Positions 17,998-26,911 of a stretch of DNA of 64,000 bases are shown here, piece after piece; positions within the stretch are counted from its first letter, which is position 1; every line of letters begins with the position of its first letter. Source of the stretch: Longitalea arenae (GTDB taxonomy: Bacteria; Bacteroidota; Bacteroidia; Chitinophagales; Chitinophagaceae); contig NZ_JAFFJX010000005.1 of assembly GCF_016924755.1 (NCBI RefSeq), positions 1 through 64,000 of the forward strand. The letters run 5' to 3'. The notes under the pieces are model-generated. The model was given only the letters and a program-made list of their open reading frames with translations, searched no databases and was not told where the DNA came from. The translations under genes and the position numbers were made by a program.

Positions 17998-18116
17998 GGT
18001 TGCCAGGTGCCGGTTACCGGTTGCCAGTTGCCGGTTGCTAGTTACTGGTTACCAGTTGCCGGTTGCCGGTTACCAGTTGCCCGTTGCCGGTTGCCGGTTA
18101 CCAGTTACTGGTTCAC
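17998..18116. repeat. 7-bp tandem repeat, 17 units of RGTTRCY type
   Basis: Seventeen consecutive seven-base units fill 119 bases without a phase break. The main forms are GGTTGCC, GGTTACC, AGTTGCC and AGTTACT. Variation is mostly confined to three positions, and a few units are further degenerate. It lies between the pgi start and the glycosidase end. The same unit in reverse orientation (GGYAACY) forms the array at 21309. Confidence 0.92.
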
Positions 18117-18143
18117 AAGCGTAGCTTAACCGACGCTGTATTT

Positions 18144-18206
18144 CATTGTCACATTATCACATTATCAAATTATCAAATTATCACATTGCGCATTGCGCAT
18201 TGTCTA
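18144..18206. repeat. Word repeat (CACATTATCA / GCGCATT)
   Basis: Near-tandem words CACATTAT, CAAATTAT, CACATTGCG and CATTGCGCATTG, with units of 8-9 bases, fill the 60 bases next to the glycosidase stop codon. Words of the type TTATCACATTAGCAAATTAT recur in the coaD-thioesterase spacer. Confidence 0.65.
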
Positions 18207-18228
18207 ACGAGACCACACTTATTTCTTA

Positions 18229-19080
18229 TCACTTTACTAGTATAACGTTAGCCACCTTCCGCTGCCCTTCATGGTCCCATTTCTTGTTGTCAGAGGGATA
18301 GTTCACCACGCCGTTCCCGGGCTGTTGGCTGATCCACAGGGTAGTGGAGCCGCCGCCATCGAGGTTAACGCCATCTTTTGCTGCTAACCATTTTATGATA
18401 TTGGTCAATTCGGGAAGCGACATGCCAGCTGATTGTTCATGGCGGCCATCGACCGTAATGAACAATACCCTTTTTTTGCTCATACAGGCAATGGCTGAAC
18501 GGGGGTGCCGGCGGTGGTTGAATTCGCCGGTGTCAAGCGCCTGGCGCTCGCCCTGCCATAATAATAAGGGGCCTGTGAGCATCACATCGGCCGCTTTTAT
18601 TTTTGATTCCCAATCGGCCGAGCTATCCCATTTGGCAATGTGCAGTTTTCCCTTTTTAATGACCAGGGCCGAATGCTGATGCCTTGCGCGGGTATTGTTT
18701 GCCCATAATCTGTTTTGGCTGATCACCGAGTCATGTACTCTTACATAATCAACCGAGCCGCCGTTCTTGATATCGAAAAAATTACCATTGATAGCGGCAA
18801 GAGCGCCCGCTGCCTGGCCAAATTCACTCACCGGTTTAAGCGCCTTTGCTTCACAGGCAATGGCGATGGCCCTTTTCTTTTTCAGGTTGATATCAATGAT
18901 ATTGATGTTTTGATTGGCATTGAAGAGGTCCTTGTTGTTGAAATGATAATGTTTCCAGGTAATGCCGGGAGCGATCTTTTGGGTTTCCCATTTTGCAGAG
19001 ACAAATACAAGAGAGTCATTCTGAGAAAATACAACTAAGGAGTTTATTAAGAGAAAAGCCGCTATCAGGGATTGTTTCAT
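18229..19080 (-). CDS. Phosphodiester glycosidase family (NAGPA domain) protein
   Basis: 283 residues with a signal peptide (cleavage near LVVFSQ), so it is exported to the periplasm or surface. The C-terminal half carries the family core: a PRSAIACMSKKR strand, VDGRHEQSAGMS, and the signature LDGGGSTTLWI. The family includes human uncovering enzyme NAGPA and bacterial proteins that cleave phosphodiester-linked sugars; a bacterial substrate is not predictable. It is flanked by word repeats on both sides and has its own promoter region with an AGTTC-type repeat. Confidence 0.88.
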   Translation of the reverse strand: MKQSLIAAFLLINSLVVFSQNDSLVFVSAKWETQKIAPGITWKHYHFNNKDLFNANQNINIIDINLKKKRAIAIACEAKALKPVSEFGQAAGALAAINGNFFDIKNGGSVDYVRVHDSVISQNRLWANNTRARHQHSALVIKKGKLHIAKWDSSADWESKIKAADVMLTGPLLLWQGERQALDTGEFNHRRHPRSAIACMSKKRVLFITVDGRHEQSAGMSLPELTNIIKWLAAKDGVNLDGGGSTTLWISQQPGNGVVNYPSDNKKWDHEGQRKVANVILVK

Positions 19081-19081
19081 A

Positions 19082-19146
19082 GTTTGAAGTGCATTGTTGT
19101 AGTTCTAAGTTCCAAGTTCACACTTTATGGTTCACAGTTCAAAGTC
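19082..19146. repeat. Word repeat (AGTTC type)
   Basis: AGTTCTAAGTTCCAAGTTCA and GGTTCACAGTTCAAAGTCA occupy the spacer between the ltaE stop and the glycosidase start. The vocabulary matches that at 7966-8123 and 58064-58090. Confidence 0.6.
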
Positions 19147-19147
19147 A

Positions 19148-20170
19148 TCAGATCTGTAAATTGAGGATCGTATCGATCACATAATCCACCATGCCGGCTG
19201 TAATGTCAAGATGCAGCACCATTCTTACATGCGTGGGTGAGATGGGGATCACCAGGATATTTTTTTCTTTGAATGCGGCAGCCACCTGTGCTGCATGATA
19301 GGGCGGCTGGATCTCGAATATGATGATATTCGTTTCAACCGGTAAGATGCCGGCAGTAAATGTTGTTTTGATTAGATTCGAAGCAATTTCCCGCGCATTC
19401 TCATGGTCCTGTTCCAACCTGATGATATTATTCTTCAGCGCATATACGCCACAGGCGGCCATAAAACCAGCCTGGCGCATGCCGCCGCCAAAAACTTTAC
19501 GAACCCGCCGCGCCCTTTTAATAAAGGCCTGGCTGCCGAGGAGGATGCTTCCGATAGGGCAACCCAATCCTTTATTTAAACAAACCGAAATACTATGAAA
19601 TAATTCACCGTATTGTTTGGGGGTTTCGTTACGCGCTACGATGGCATTGAACAGGCGGGCGCCATCGAGGTGCAGTGATAAATGATTGTTATCGCATACC
19701 GTGCGGATGTTTTGTATTTCCTGCAGGTCATAACAGCTGCCGCCACCCCTGTTCGAGGTGTTTTCCAGGCAAACCAGCGATGTATGGGCTTTGTGCACAT
19801 CATCGGGATTAATCGCCGCTGCTACCTGTTCGGCAGTAATACGTCCCCGGTTGCCGGGTAAGAGCCGCGATTGCACACCCGAATTAAAGGCCATACCACC
19901 GCCTTCATATTGATACACATGCGCGCTTTGATCACAGATCACTTCATCGCCGGGTTGGGTATGTACCTTAATTGCGATCTGGTTGCTCATGGTTCCGGTG
20001 GGGCAATACAAAGCAGCTTCCATTCCGAATAATTCTGCTGCCATGCTCTCCAGCAAATTTACGGTCGGGTCTTCCCCAAATACATCATCACCTGTATGAG
20101 CCCTTAACATGGCATCCAGCATTTCTGATGTGGGCTGGGTTACTGTATCGGATCTAAGATCAACTCTCAT
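19148..20170 (-). CDS. ltaE: Low-specificity L-threonine aldolase
   Basis: This PLP enzyme splits threonine or allo-threonine into glycine and acetaldehyde in the cytosol. The 340-residue protein begins with the family motif [11 protein letters not shown]. It has the cofactor Asp and Arg in [10 protein letters not shown] (166-175) and the Schiff-base lysine K200 in CLNKGLGCP. The length is typical. Stereospecificity cannot be read from sequence. It stands alone, with an AGTTC word repeat after it and a lipoprotein gene divergent from it. Confidence 0.95.
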   Translation of the reverse strand: MRVDLRSDTVTQPTSEMLDAMLRAHTGDDVFGEDPTVNLLESMAAELFGMEAALYCPTGTMSNQIAIKVHTQPGDEVICDQSAHVYQYEGGGMAFNSGVQSRLLPGNRGRITAEQVAAAINPDDVHKAHTSLVCLENTSNRGGGSCYDLQEIQNIRTVCDNNHLSLHLDGARLFNAIVARNETPKQYGELFHSISVCLNKGLGCPIGSILLGSQAFIKRARRVRKVFGGGMRQAGFMAACGVYALKNNIIRLEQDHENAREIASNLIKTTFTAGILPVETNIIIFEIQPPYHAAQVAAAFKEKNILVIPISPTHVRMVLHLDITAGMVDYVIDTILNLQI

Positions 20171-20386
20171 GGAAATTCAATATTGAGTTATAAATGTAAA
20201 TAGCAAAAATCAATTGGCAATGAAGAATCAAAAAAGTCGAAGGGATCAAGGATTTAAATGAGTCAAATGAGTCAAAGCAGTTGATCTTAATTTTTTTAAC
20301 ATGACATTAAACCTGCGCTACCGGCAGCCTTCAAAAAACCGCACTTTACAATAATCAATCAATTTTTTACACTTAAAAGTATCATC

Positions 20387-21277
20387 ATGAAATGTAAGAT
20401 TTCAGCTGCTATTGCTATGCTCTTCCTGATCACTTTATCCGTTGTTTCCTGTAAAAAGGATAACAGCTCACAAGTACCCGTGAGCGATGAAGAAGCAAAA
20501 ACCATGAGTATGGAAGACGCTGCTGCCGAAAGTGAATATGATGATATCACTGAATTCGGACTGGCAGCCGGCGCCGACCTCGAAGCAGGCGCCGTTGATA
20601 ATGGCCGCCTGGCAACAGATGGCAGCAATGCCCGTATCCGCATCGATCTGTTCGTTAACCTGCAATTGAAACTCGGCTCCTGTGTTTCTATTACTGCTAC
20701 ACCTAATGACACCACATTCCCTAAAACAGTTACAATAGACTATGGCGATGGATGCCTTTGCCGCGACGGCAAGATCAGAAAAGGAAAAGTAGTTTTGTCA
20801 TTTTCTGCCCCATTGCGCAAAGCCGGCGCTGTAATTACCATCAGCCTGCAGGATTACTTTGTAAACAAGGCGCATATTGAAGGGGTGAAGACCATTACCA
20901 ATCTCAGTGCCAATGGCGCTGTTAAGTATTCGGTTAAAATTGAAGGCGGTAAAATAAGCTGGCCAAACGGACGCGGCTTTACGTATAATGGCACTAAAAC
21001 CGTTTCATTGGCAGCAGGTGCGGCCACCCCGGCCTGTTTCGATGATGTATATTCGATCGAAGCCAATACCCGGATCAAATATGCCAATGGTATTACCGTA
21101 ACCAAGAATACAGAATCGCCGCTCATTAAACCAGTAGCCTGTTTTTGGATCACCCAGGGTGTTTTAAAGATTACCATCAACGATCGCGTGCTGCATGTTG
21201 ATTTCGGCACAGGCGGCTCCTGTGATAACAAAGCGTTATTGACCTGGGCCAGCGGTGAGGTGGAGATCAAATTATAA
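20387..21277 (+). CDS. Lipoprotein of unknown function
   Basis: 296 residues with an N-terminal lipobox (LSVVSC, C22) followed by Lys-Lys-Asp and acidic residues, as in surface-exported Bacteroidota lipoproteins. An acidic linker (22-70) is followed by a beta-rich region. It contains a DYGDGCLCRDGK segment and four further cysteines that may form disulphides. I do not recognise the family. The motif TIDYGDG resembles strands of PKD-like folds, but evidence is weak. A 7-bp repeat array and a terminator follow the gene. Confidence 0.75.
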   Translation: MKCKISAAIAMLFLITLSVVSCKKDNSSQVPVSDEEAKTMSMEDAAAESEYDDITEFGLAAGADLEAGAVDNGRLATDGSNARIRIDLFVNLQLKLGSCVSITATPNDTTFPKTVTIDYGDGCLCRDGKIRKGKVVLSFSAPLRKAGAVITISLQDYFVNKAHIEGVKTITNLSANGAVKYSVKIEGGKISWPNGRGFTYNGTKTVSLAAGAATPACFDDVYSIEANTRIKYANGITVTKNTESPLIKPVACFWITQGVLKITINDRVLHVDFGTGGSCDNKALLTWASGEVEIKL

Positions 21278-21308
21278 GGCAAACGCAAAACACAAAGACC
21301 AATAAACC

Positions 21309-21441
21309 GGTAACCGGTAACTGGCAACCGGTAACCGGCAACCGGCAACTGGTAACCGGTAACCGGTAACTGGCAACCGGTAACCGGTAACTGGTAACCG
21401 GTAACCGGTAACTGGTAACCGGTAACCGGCAACCGGTAGCA
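21309..21441. repeat. 7-bp tandem repeat, 18 exact units of GGYAACY
   Basis: Eighteen consecutive units at 21309-21434 are all GGYAACY (GGTAACC, GGTAACT, GGCAACC or GGCAACT), and a degenerate nineteenth ends at 21441. Variation is limited to T/C at unit positions 3 and 7. It begins 32 bases past the lipoprotein stop and ends just before a terminator. It is the inverted counterpart of the array at 17998. Confidence 0.95.
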
Positions 21442-21456
21442 GAAGCCACAAAAAAC

Positions 21457-21486
21457 AAAAAGTCCCGCTTCATAACGGGACTTTTT
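21457..21486. terminator. Bidirectional terminator
   Basis: AAAAGTCCCG pairs with CGGGACTTTT around CTTCATAA, with A- and T-runs on either side. It lies between the convergent lipoprotein and DUF5684 genes. Confidence 0.9.
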
Positions 21487-21506
21487 TATAATCAGGTAAA
21501 GATCTA

Positions 21507-21905
21507 TTACGCAGGTTTGGGAGCATCGAAATCAAAATGCGGTTGCTGCGCAGCCTGGAAAGCAGCCTGATCACCATAGGGTCCGAGGTACTTGGCATCA
21601 CCAAAGGCGAGCATGGGGAAGAACACAATACCCAGGAGGATAAGACCCACAGTATATCCTTCAGATTTTCCAAAGCTCTTGGATAACATATTGTAAGTCC
21701 AGATGATGAAAACGTAGTTCACGAAGGGGATCAGGAACAAAAGGATCCACCATACGGGTTTGCCCACGATCTTTAATAAAACTACCATGTTGTAAATAGG
21801 AATGATCGCGGCCCAGCCTGGTTGACCAGCCTTTGTAAAGATGGTCCACATACTGGCAATAATGAGAACCGCCACAGCGAGAATAAAGAGCACGAGAACT
21901 GTCAT
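21507..21905 (-). CDS. DUF5684-type small membrane protein
   Basis: 132 residues with about three hydrophobic segments. The motif TKAGQPGWAAIIPIYN between the first and second segments, and VGKPVWWILLFLIPFVN after it, are typical of the DUF5684 group (small inner-membrane proteins of unknown role, sometimes fused to signal peptidase). The C terminus is hydrophilic and proline-rich. It is monocistronic with a strong terminator. A family call is justified; a function is not. Confidence 0.85.
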   Translation of the reverse strand: MTVLVLFILAVAVLIIASMWTIFTKAGQPGWAAIIPIYNMVVLLKIVGKPVWWILLFLIPFVNYVFIIWTYNMLSKSFGKSEGYTVGLILLGIVFFPMLAFGDAKYLGPYGDQAAFQAAQQPHFDFDAPKPA

Positions 21906-22324
21906 AGCTTAGTTGGTTTTTAATTAGGAATATTAAGGGATAAAAATGTAAATAATTTTTAGTATTTGCAAGTCTTACACCGTAATTCCTTGCGTTGCTG
22001 TAAACGTAAATATGCGGCCGGCATTGTGTAGGATCATAATGAAGCTGTATGATTTTTACTATTATAACAGCTCTTGCAGCTTCCAAAATTGTCAGGCCGA
22101 CAATTCGTTAGGGCGTTAACCGGTGTGATTAGCACGGGGTTGTGTATTTGGGGAATCTGTATAATTACCAGACCCCGCGGGGCCTGTGATAGTTCCGGAA
22201 AAAGATTTCCACCGCCCGGGTTTCCTGGAATTTTACCCAAACACAGGGTCGCAGAATGTCTTCAATGTTCAGCATTAGCGTTTATACCTGCCTGCCGTTG
22301 GCTGATTGAGCGTTCTATAGAAGC
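21906..22324. other. Gene-free spacer
   Basis: About 420 bases upstream of the DUF5684 gene and downstream of the DUF2452-like gene. A weak AGCTGT/ACAGCT stem near 22043-22072 is the only structure noticed. No coding frame with protein character. Confidence 0.5.
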
Positions 22325-23119
22325 TTATACGACTTCCATCCAGGTATGATCGGCCAGCAGCTTAACCATGGCCACAAATCTCTTATAAGGGCCGGCGCCG
22401 CCGCCCCATTCCTTCGGGCTCACCATCGACAGCAAATGACTGCCATCCCCTTTTTCATATACATAATAGGTATGGCCGATAACAGGGGTAAAATTCAGTT
22501 TAGCGCCATAAATAAGCAGGGAAAGGTCTTTGCGTTTTTGTATCTCCTGCGCCTGTAATGCCAGCAACTCGATCTGCTTGCGGATCTGTTCCAGCTGCAT
22601 ATTGGTTTGTTCCTCCATGGCCGTAAGCGCCTTGTGCCTGATCACACCTTCTTCTGTTGGCTTTATAACAGCTCCCGCTACCGAAGCGGAGTAGGGCAGT
22701 ACGCTGAGTTGTTTATGATAGAATTCAACATTCGTATAGGATTGTAACTGCGGGGTGATGCCTTTTTGGGTGATCTTCAAATAGCCATTCGGCATTATTT
22801 CATGCAGGATATGCAGTACCTCTTCATGGTTGCGGTAAAACACCGTTTCAAAACTGATCCCGTCGATAAATGTCGCTTTTAGCGTTTCTGCCACCTCGGG
22901 GTTGTCGAACATGTGCTCCCGGCCGTCAGGCACAATGGTATACCGGCTTTCGAAAGCCTGGTTCTCGAGGGTTACCCAGTTCATGGAAATGCAAAGCAGC
23001 CGGTCATTGTCAAGGGCCTCTATTTTATAAATGCCCGACTTCGGCCGGTCGCCAAATTCATAAGTACCTTTTTCGGGAAACAACTGCCAGCTTGCTAAAA
23101 AATTATATGCCTGTACCAT
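22325..23119 (-). CDS. DUF2452-like cytosolic protein
   Basis: 264 residues, no signal peptide or membrane segment. The N-terminal half resembles a lipocalin-like 'white' domain (FLASWQLFPEKGTYEFGDRP). The C-terminal half has a coiled-coil helix (about 170-200) followed by KRKDLSLLIYGAKLNFTPVI and YEKGDGSHLLSMVSPKEWG, which matches my memory of the DUF2452 family. No function is known for that family. The start ATG at 23119 is the first available. It is followed by a gene-free spacer and preceded by the YqaE terminator. Confidence 0.75.
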   Translation of the reverse strand: MVQAYNFLASWQLFPEKGTYEFGDRPKSGIYKIEALDNDRLLCISMNWVTLENQAFESRYTIVPDGREHMFDNPEVAETLKATFIDGISFETVFYRNHEEVLHILHEIMPNGYLKITQKGITPQLQSYTNVEFYHKQLSVLPYSASVAGAVIKPTEEGVIRHKALTAMEEQTNMQLEQIRKQIELLALQAQEIQKRKDLSLLIYGAKLNFTPVIGHTYYVYEKGDGSHLLSMVSPKEWGGGAGPYKRFVAMVKLLADHTWMEVV

Positions 23120-23214
23120 AATAGATCTAAACGGTTATCATCGGCTAAGCCGGCCACAAAATTCCGTCTTTTTGTTCTTTTTACTCATGATAATATTCCA
23201 CTGGCCGGCTAATA

Positions 23215-23243
23215 AAAAAGCCCCGACAATAACGTCAGGGCCT
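23215..23243 (-). terminator. Terminator of the YqaE/Pmp3 gene
   Basis: GCCCCGAC pairs with GTCAGGGC (one bulge) around AATAAC. The minus strand continues with TTTTTTATT, 22 bases past the stop codon. Confidence 0.8.
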
Positions 23244-23264
23244 TTCAATACATTTTATTCTGGA

Positions 23265-23681
23265 TTAGATGGCATCAAAAACCACCAGTAATGCAAATAT
23301 TACACCAGGGATCCAGAAGAGCAGTGTAAGGATAATGCTGATCCAGAACCGCGAAGTGATCTCTTCTTCTTTCAGGTATACAGCCAGTGGCGGTAACAGG
23401 ATCGCCAGGATAGCCAGTAATACCTGATCGGCCTCAGCAGCACGACCAGCCCGTTTGTCTGCCTTGTACTCTTTCATTAATTTCTTAGCGTCTTTAACTC
23501 TTGTTTTGCGTTCATGTCTCGACAGGTTCTTAAATTCTTCAACAGCTGAATTAACTGCCGCCGGAGCTGGTTCGGTTTTAGCAGTATTGTCGGCAGTAGG
23601 CAAAGAAGCAGCCAGTACAGGTGATGTGCAAACAGATACCATTACCAGTAAGGTCAGAATTCGGGTAGTGATCTTTTTCAT
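23265..23681 (-). CDS. YqaE/Pmp3-family membrane protein
   Basis: 138 residues: signal peptide (MKKITTRILTLLVMVSVCT), a charged middle (residues 50-85, rich in Lys and Arg), then the two-helix Pmp3 domain at the C terminus (LAILLPPLAVYL, WIPGVIFALLVVF). Pmp3 proteins are small hydrophobic proteins tied to membrane potential or stress. Here the domain is extended N-terminally, a form common in Bacteroidota. The ATG at 23681 is preferred because an exact -7 element lies 18 bases before it, which would exclude a start at 23729. Confidence 0.88.
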   Translation of the reverse strand: MKKITTRILTLLVMVSVCTSPVLAASLPTADNTAKTEPAPAAVNSAVEEFKNLSRHERKTRVKDAKKLMKEYKADKRAGRAAEADQVLLAILAILLPPLAVYLKEEEITSRFWISIILTLLFWIPGVIFALLVVFDAI

Positions 23682-23699
23682 ATTATCTAATTTGGTAAA

Positions 23700-23707
23700 C
23701 AAATATA
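23700..23707 (-). promoter_or_regulatory. -7 promoter element of the YqaE/Pmp3 gene
   Basis: Minus strand TATATTTG, an exact TAnnTTTG match, 18 bases before the ATG at 23681. It places transcription start downstream of the alternative start at 23729. Confidence 0.5.
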
Positions 23708-24002
23708 CTGAGGAAATTTTCAGATTCATGCATTACATGCAATTAAAGGACCAGATAAAAAGATCCATTATTGTAGGAGCGCTTCGGCTATAGGCCGGTA
23801 GCGTGAATGTAACCCTGGTATTTTCCTTATTGGCTGGATGGGTTGAAAAAGAGGAACGGCCCGGAAGAAATACGCATCCCTATTGTGTTCAAAGGAAGGC
23901 AAGCCGGCTGCTGATTGCAGTTGTCTGTCACAGTTAGGGCAAAATGGCGAACACGGCTAAGAAATGATTATATTGTATTCAATATTGTAGAAATTATTTA
24001 CC

Positions 24003-25106
24003 ATGACTGGCATAAGCAAATATTATAGAAAGGAAGGAGAAGTTGAGCAGGCGGCCCGAAGGTTCTGGCAATGGTTTGTTGAGAATGAACACCGGTTCCG
24101 GGAGCTTGAAAAGAATGATTCTGATCAGGCTTTGTCGTTTTTGGAGGAACTGATCCAGCAAATGCAGCCATTTAATCCATATCTTAAAGCATTAGCCGGT
24201 CCTGATAATAATGGTAACTATGAACTGATCATTACTTCAGATGGCGATATTGCCTTGTTCAGCAAGGTGGAAGAGCTGGTAAAAGCAGCACCCGAAGTAC
24301 CCAACTGGGTGTTCACGGCCCATAAGCCTGCCCTTGGTTTTGAAGGCATCAGCATCGACCTGTATGGGCTTCAGTTCACCACGGCCACCACCAGCTTTTA
24401 TCCGATCGTTCAGGAAGATTATCCTGATGAAGTAACTATCGTGATCACGCATACCGGGTATAATAAAGAGTTGGATGATCAGTTCCAGGCCGGCGGCATG
24501 ATCTATCTCGAAAACGGTCTGGGCGAAGTGAATACAGCTACCAAGATCGATAATTATGAAACAGGGCCGGTGCCTCCTGCCAGCGAGGGTATTGAGGTAA
24601 TTCCTATTTCGAAGCTGAATGACTACCTCAACTGGCGCGAAAAGGAGTTTGTGGAGAAATACGAATCTGTGCCGGCCGAACGGCCCGATACTTATCATTT
24701 GCTCGAAGCCGAAGACAAGGATGGGAAAAAGATGTTGCTAACCGTCAATATGGAATGCCGGTACTGGGATAAGAAACCGGCCTATTCCTGGCTATTACAG
24801 GTTAATATCAATTATACCGGTGATGAAAACGGTTTCCCATTTAAAGAACAATTGATAGAACTGCAAACCCTCGAAGAGGAGCTTTTCTCCCTGCTCCCGG
24901 GCGATCGCACGATACTGGCCGGAAACAAGACCTACGACAATTGCCGGAACATCTATTTTTATGTAAGCGACTACAGGACGACCGCTGCTTTATTGAACCG
25001 GTATGTTGAAACAAAGGAAACCGTTTATGAGATCATTTTCTTTATCAGGCGGGATAAATACTGGCGTACCATGGAGCAGTATTTTAATTTACCAATTGAG
25101 GATTGA
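24003..25106 (+). CDS. Cytosolic protein of unknown function (possibly DUF695-related)
   Basis: 367 residues without signal peptide or membrane segments; acidic. The N-terminal part (EGEVEQAARRFWQWFVENEH) and the middle are not recognised. The C-terminal part (DRTILAGNKTYDNCRNIYFY then RRDKYWRTMEQYF) resembles the general pattern of DUF695 proteins, but I am not sure. It stands alone, with about 320 bases upstream containing no clear promoter element. Coding is well supported by length and a uniform composition like its neighbours. Confidence 0.75.
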   Translation: MTGISKYYRKEGEVEQAARRFWQWFVENEHRFRELEKNDSDQALSFLEELIQQMQPFNPYLKALAGPDNNGNYELIITSDGDIALFSKVEELVKAAPEVPNWVFTAHKPALGFEGISIDLYGLQFTTATTSFYPIVQEDYPDEVTIVITHTGYNKELDDQFQAGGMIYLENGLGEVNTATKIDNYETGPVPPASEGIEVIPISKLNDYLNWREKEFVEKYESVPAERPDTYHLLEAEDKDGKKMLLTVNMECRYWDKKPAYSWLLQVNINYTGDENGFPFKEQLIELQTLEEELFSLLPGDRTILAGNKTYDNCRNIYFYVSDYRTTAALLNRYVETKETVYEIIFFIRRDKYWRTMEQYFNLPIED

Positions 25107-25351
25107 ACGGATATTCAGCCGCAATTATGTTAATAAAAATGGTTTGTAAGGCTAAACAGGTTAATTTTGAGCTGTGCTGCTGACCGGGGGATGTCCGTTA
25201 GTAAGCTTCGACGGTACTGTTGGGCTTAATAAGCTGATAACATTGGGCTTATGCGCTGAATAAGGGGCGGTTCCCGGGTGCTCGGAAATAAATCACGCTT
25301 TTTTGCGTTCTCATATATTCAATTTCCTTAGAAACAACACGATACACCTGT

Positions 25352-26761
25352 ATGCACGCCTTGCGCCTGGATTTAATGCGTTATTGGGTATTCATAAAAT
25401 CCATTGGGATTACCCCCGATATGGAAGAGTATGAGAAAAGGAAAATGAGCATTTTTAACCAGCTTAATTTCCTGGGGATCATTACAGGCATCATTGTCCC
25501 AATCATTGGCATCTTCTTTAACGACCACCTGCCGCCCCTGGCCTGGTTCGTTGCAGGCTCTCCACTGGCTATCAGCGTTATTGTACTGTGGTTGAATTCT
25601 GAAAAATATTACGAACATGCGCGGTTGGTATACTTTAGTTTATACCCTATTGCTACCTGCCTGGTATACCTGGGGAAAGTAGATGTGGGCGTTGAGCTCT
25701 TCTTCGTATTATATGGGGTGTTGTCGGTCTTCTTTTTGCAGCAGATCACCCATATCCTCTTTGCTTTCAGCCTGTCGGTTGCCTGCTATTTCGTTGCCTG
25801 CATTATGCCGCATGATTTTTATTTCAGGCTGGTAACCGTTAACTACTATTTCTACGTATTCAATCACCTCACTGCCATATCTTTTATATTCTACGCCATT
25901 TATTTTATTAAACAGGAGAATACCGGTTATCATTTCAGTTTGCTGAGCAAGTCGGATGAATTGCACCGCCGCAATATTGAGATAGAACTGCAGCGGCAGG
26001 AAATAGCGCAGAAAGCCAGCTTACTGGAAGAACAAACGGCGAAGCTAACGGAGCTGAACCAGTTAAAGAATAAATTGTTCTCGGTAATAGCGCATGACCT
26101 GAAAACGCCTATGTATGCATTGCGCAACCTGTTCAATAATATGCATCTCAATGAAATGCCGGTGAAGGAACTAAAGGCCCTGCTGCCCGGTATTGTGAAT
26201 GAAATGAACTATACCACCAACCTCATGGAAAACCTCCTGCAGTGGGCCAAGTCGCAAATGGAGAATGCCGTGCTGCAGCCGGAAGTACTGGATATAGAGA
26301 ATATGATCAGCCGGGTGTTGCTGTTATTACACTGGCAGGCCAGTAACAAACGTATTCACCTTGAATCGCAGATCGAAGAACCACTGTACTGTTATGCAGA
26401 TAAAGAAATGGTGAACCTGGTATTACGCAACCTGCTGTCAAACGCCATTAAGTTTACAAGGGAGAACGGACATGTACGGGTAGGGGCCAGGGAAAGCGCT
26501 TCCAGTGTAGAGATTTATGTGCAGGATGACGGGGTAGGCATCAGCGCTGAGCGTCAGCAGCAATTGTTTGGCGATATGTTCTATAGTACTAAAGGTACCA
26601 ATGAAGAAACCGGTACCGGGTTAGGATTGAAGCTCTGCAAGGAATTCCTGGAAAAAAATGGTGGCCGTATTGCGGTGAAAAGCCAGCCGGGTAAAGGCAG
26701 CACCTTCACCGTTACGCTGCCACGCTTTGGCGGTGAGGCCGGGCCAAGAATAATTAGCTGA
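25352..26761 (+). CDS. Membrane sensor histidine kinase (orphan)
   Basis: 469 residues. About six hydrophobic segments cover residues 35-187 with no large extracytoplasmic domain, so sensing is probably within the membrane. A coiled coil (200-240) leads to HisKA with H248 (SVIAHDLKTP). HATPase_c follows with N box RNLLSNAIKF (359-368), DDGVGIS and GTGLGLKLC. No response-regulator gene is adjacent, so its partner is elsewhere. The last codons and the TGA stop lie inside an 8-bp repeat (ATTAGCTG) that begins the following inverted element. A second ATG lies eight codons in. Confidence 0.93.
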   Translation: MHALRLDLMRYWVFIKSIGITPDMEEYEKRKMSIFNQLNFLGIITGIIVPIIGIFFNDHLPPLAWFVAGSPLAISVIVLWLNSEKYYEHARLVYFSLYPIATCLVYLGKVDVGVELFFVLYGVLSVFFLQQITHILFAFSLSVACYFVACIMPHDFYFRLVTVNYYFYVFNHLTAISFIFYAIYFIKQENTGYHFSLLSKSDELHRRNIEIELQRQEIAQKASLLEEQTAKLTELNQLKNKLFSVIAHDLKTPMYALRNLFNNMHLNEMPVKELKALLPGIVNEMNYTTNLMENLLQWAKSQMENAVLQPEVLDIENMISRVLLLLHWQASNKRIHLESQIEEPLYCYADKEMVNLVLRNLLSNAIKFTRENGHVRVGARESASSVEIYVQDDGVGISAERQQQLFGDMFYSTKGTNEETGTGLGLKLCKEFLEKNGGRIAVKSQPGKGSTFTVTLPRFGGEAGPRIIS

Positions 26762-26888
26762 TTTGCTGATTAGCTAATGTGCTGATTACCCCAGGTCCGG
26801 CAGGGCCTCACATCCCGTTGCGCACGCATATGCAAGAACCGTAGCTGACTTTCATTAGCACATCAGCACATTAGCAAATCAGCACATT
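26753..26888. repeat. Inverted 8-bp word repeat overlapping a stop codon
   Basis: Left arm 26753-26784: four 8-base units (ATTAGCTG, ATTTGCTG, ATTAGCTA, ATGTGCTG). Right arm 26854-26885: four units (ATTAGCAC, ATCAGCAC, ATTAGCAA, ATCAGCAC), close to the reverse complement, with G-T juxtapositions that would be G-U pairs in RNA. The left arm contains the kinase TGA stop (26759-26761). It sits between convergent genes, so it may act as a terminator. Confidence 0.85.
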
Positions 26889-26911
26889 GCCTACTAATAT
26901 TTGAGAACATC

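Noticed and set aside
17998-21441. CRISPR array
   Set aside because: Units are only 7 bp with no spacers, and there are no cas genes. The same applies to the 21-bp and 118-bp arrays.
25107-25351. tRNA or structured RNA in the spacer before the histidine kinase
   Set aside because: No acceptor-stem/T-loop pattern (no GTTCGAATC-like segment) was found.
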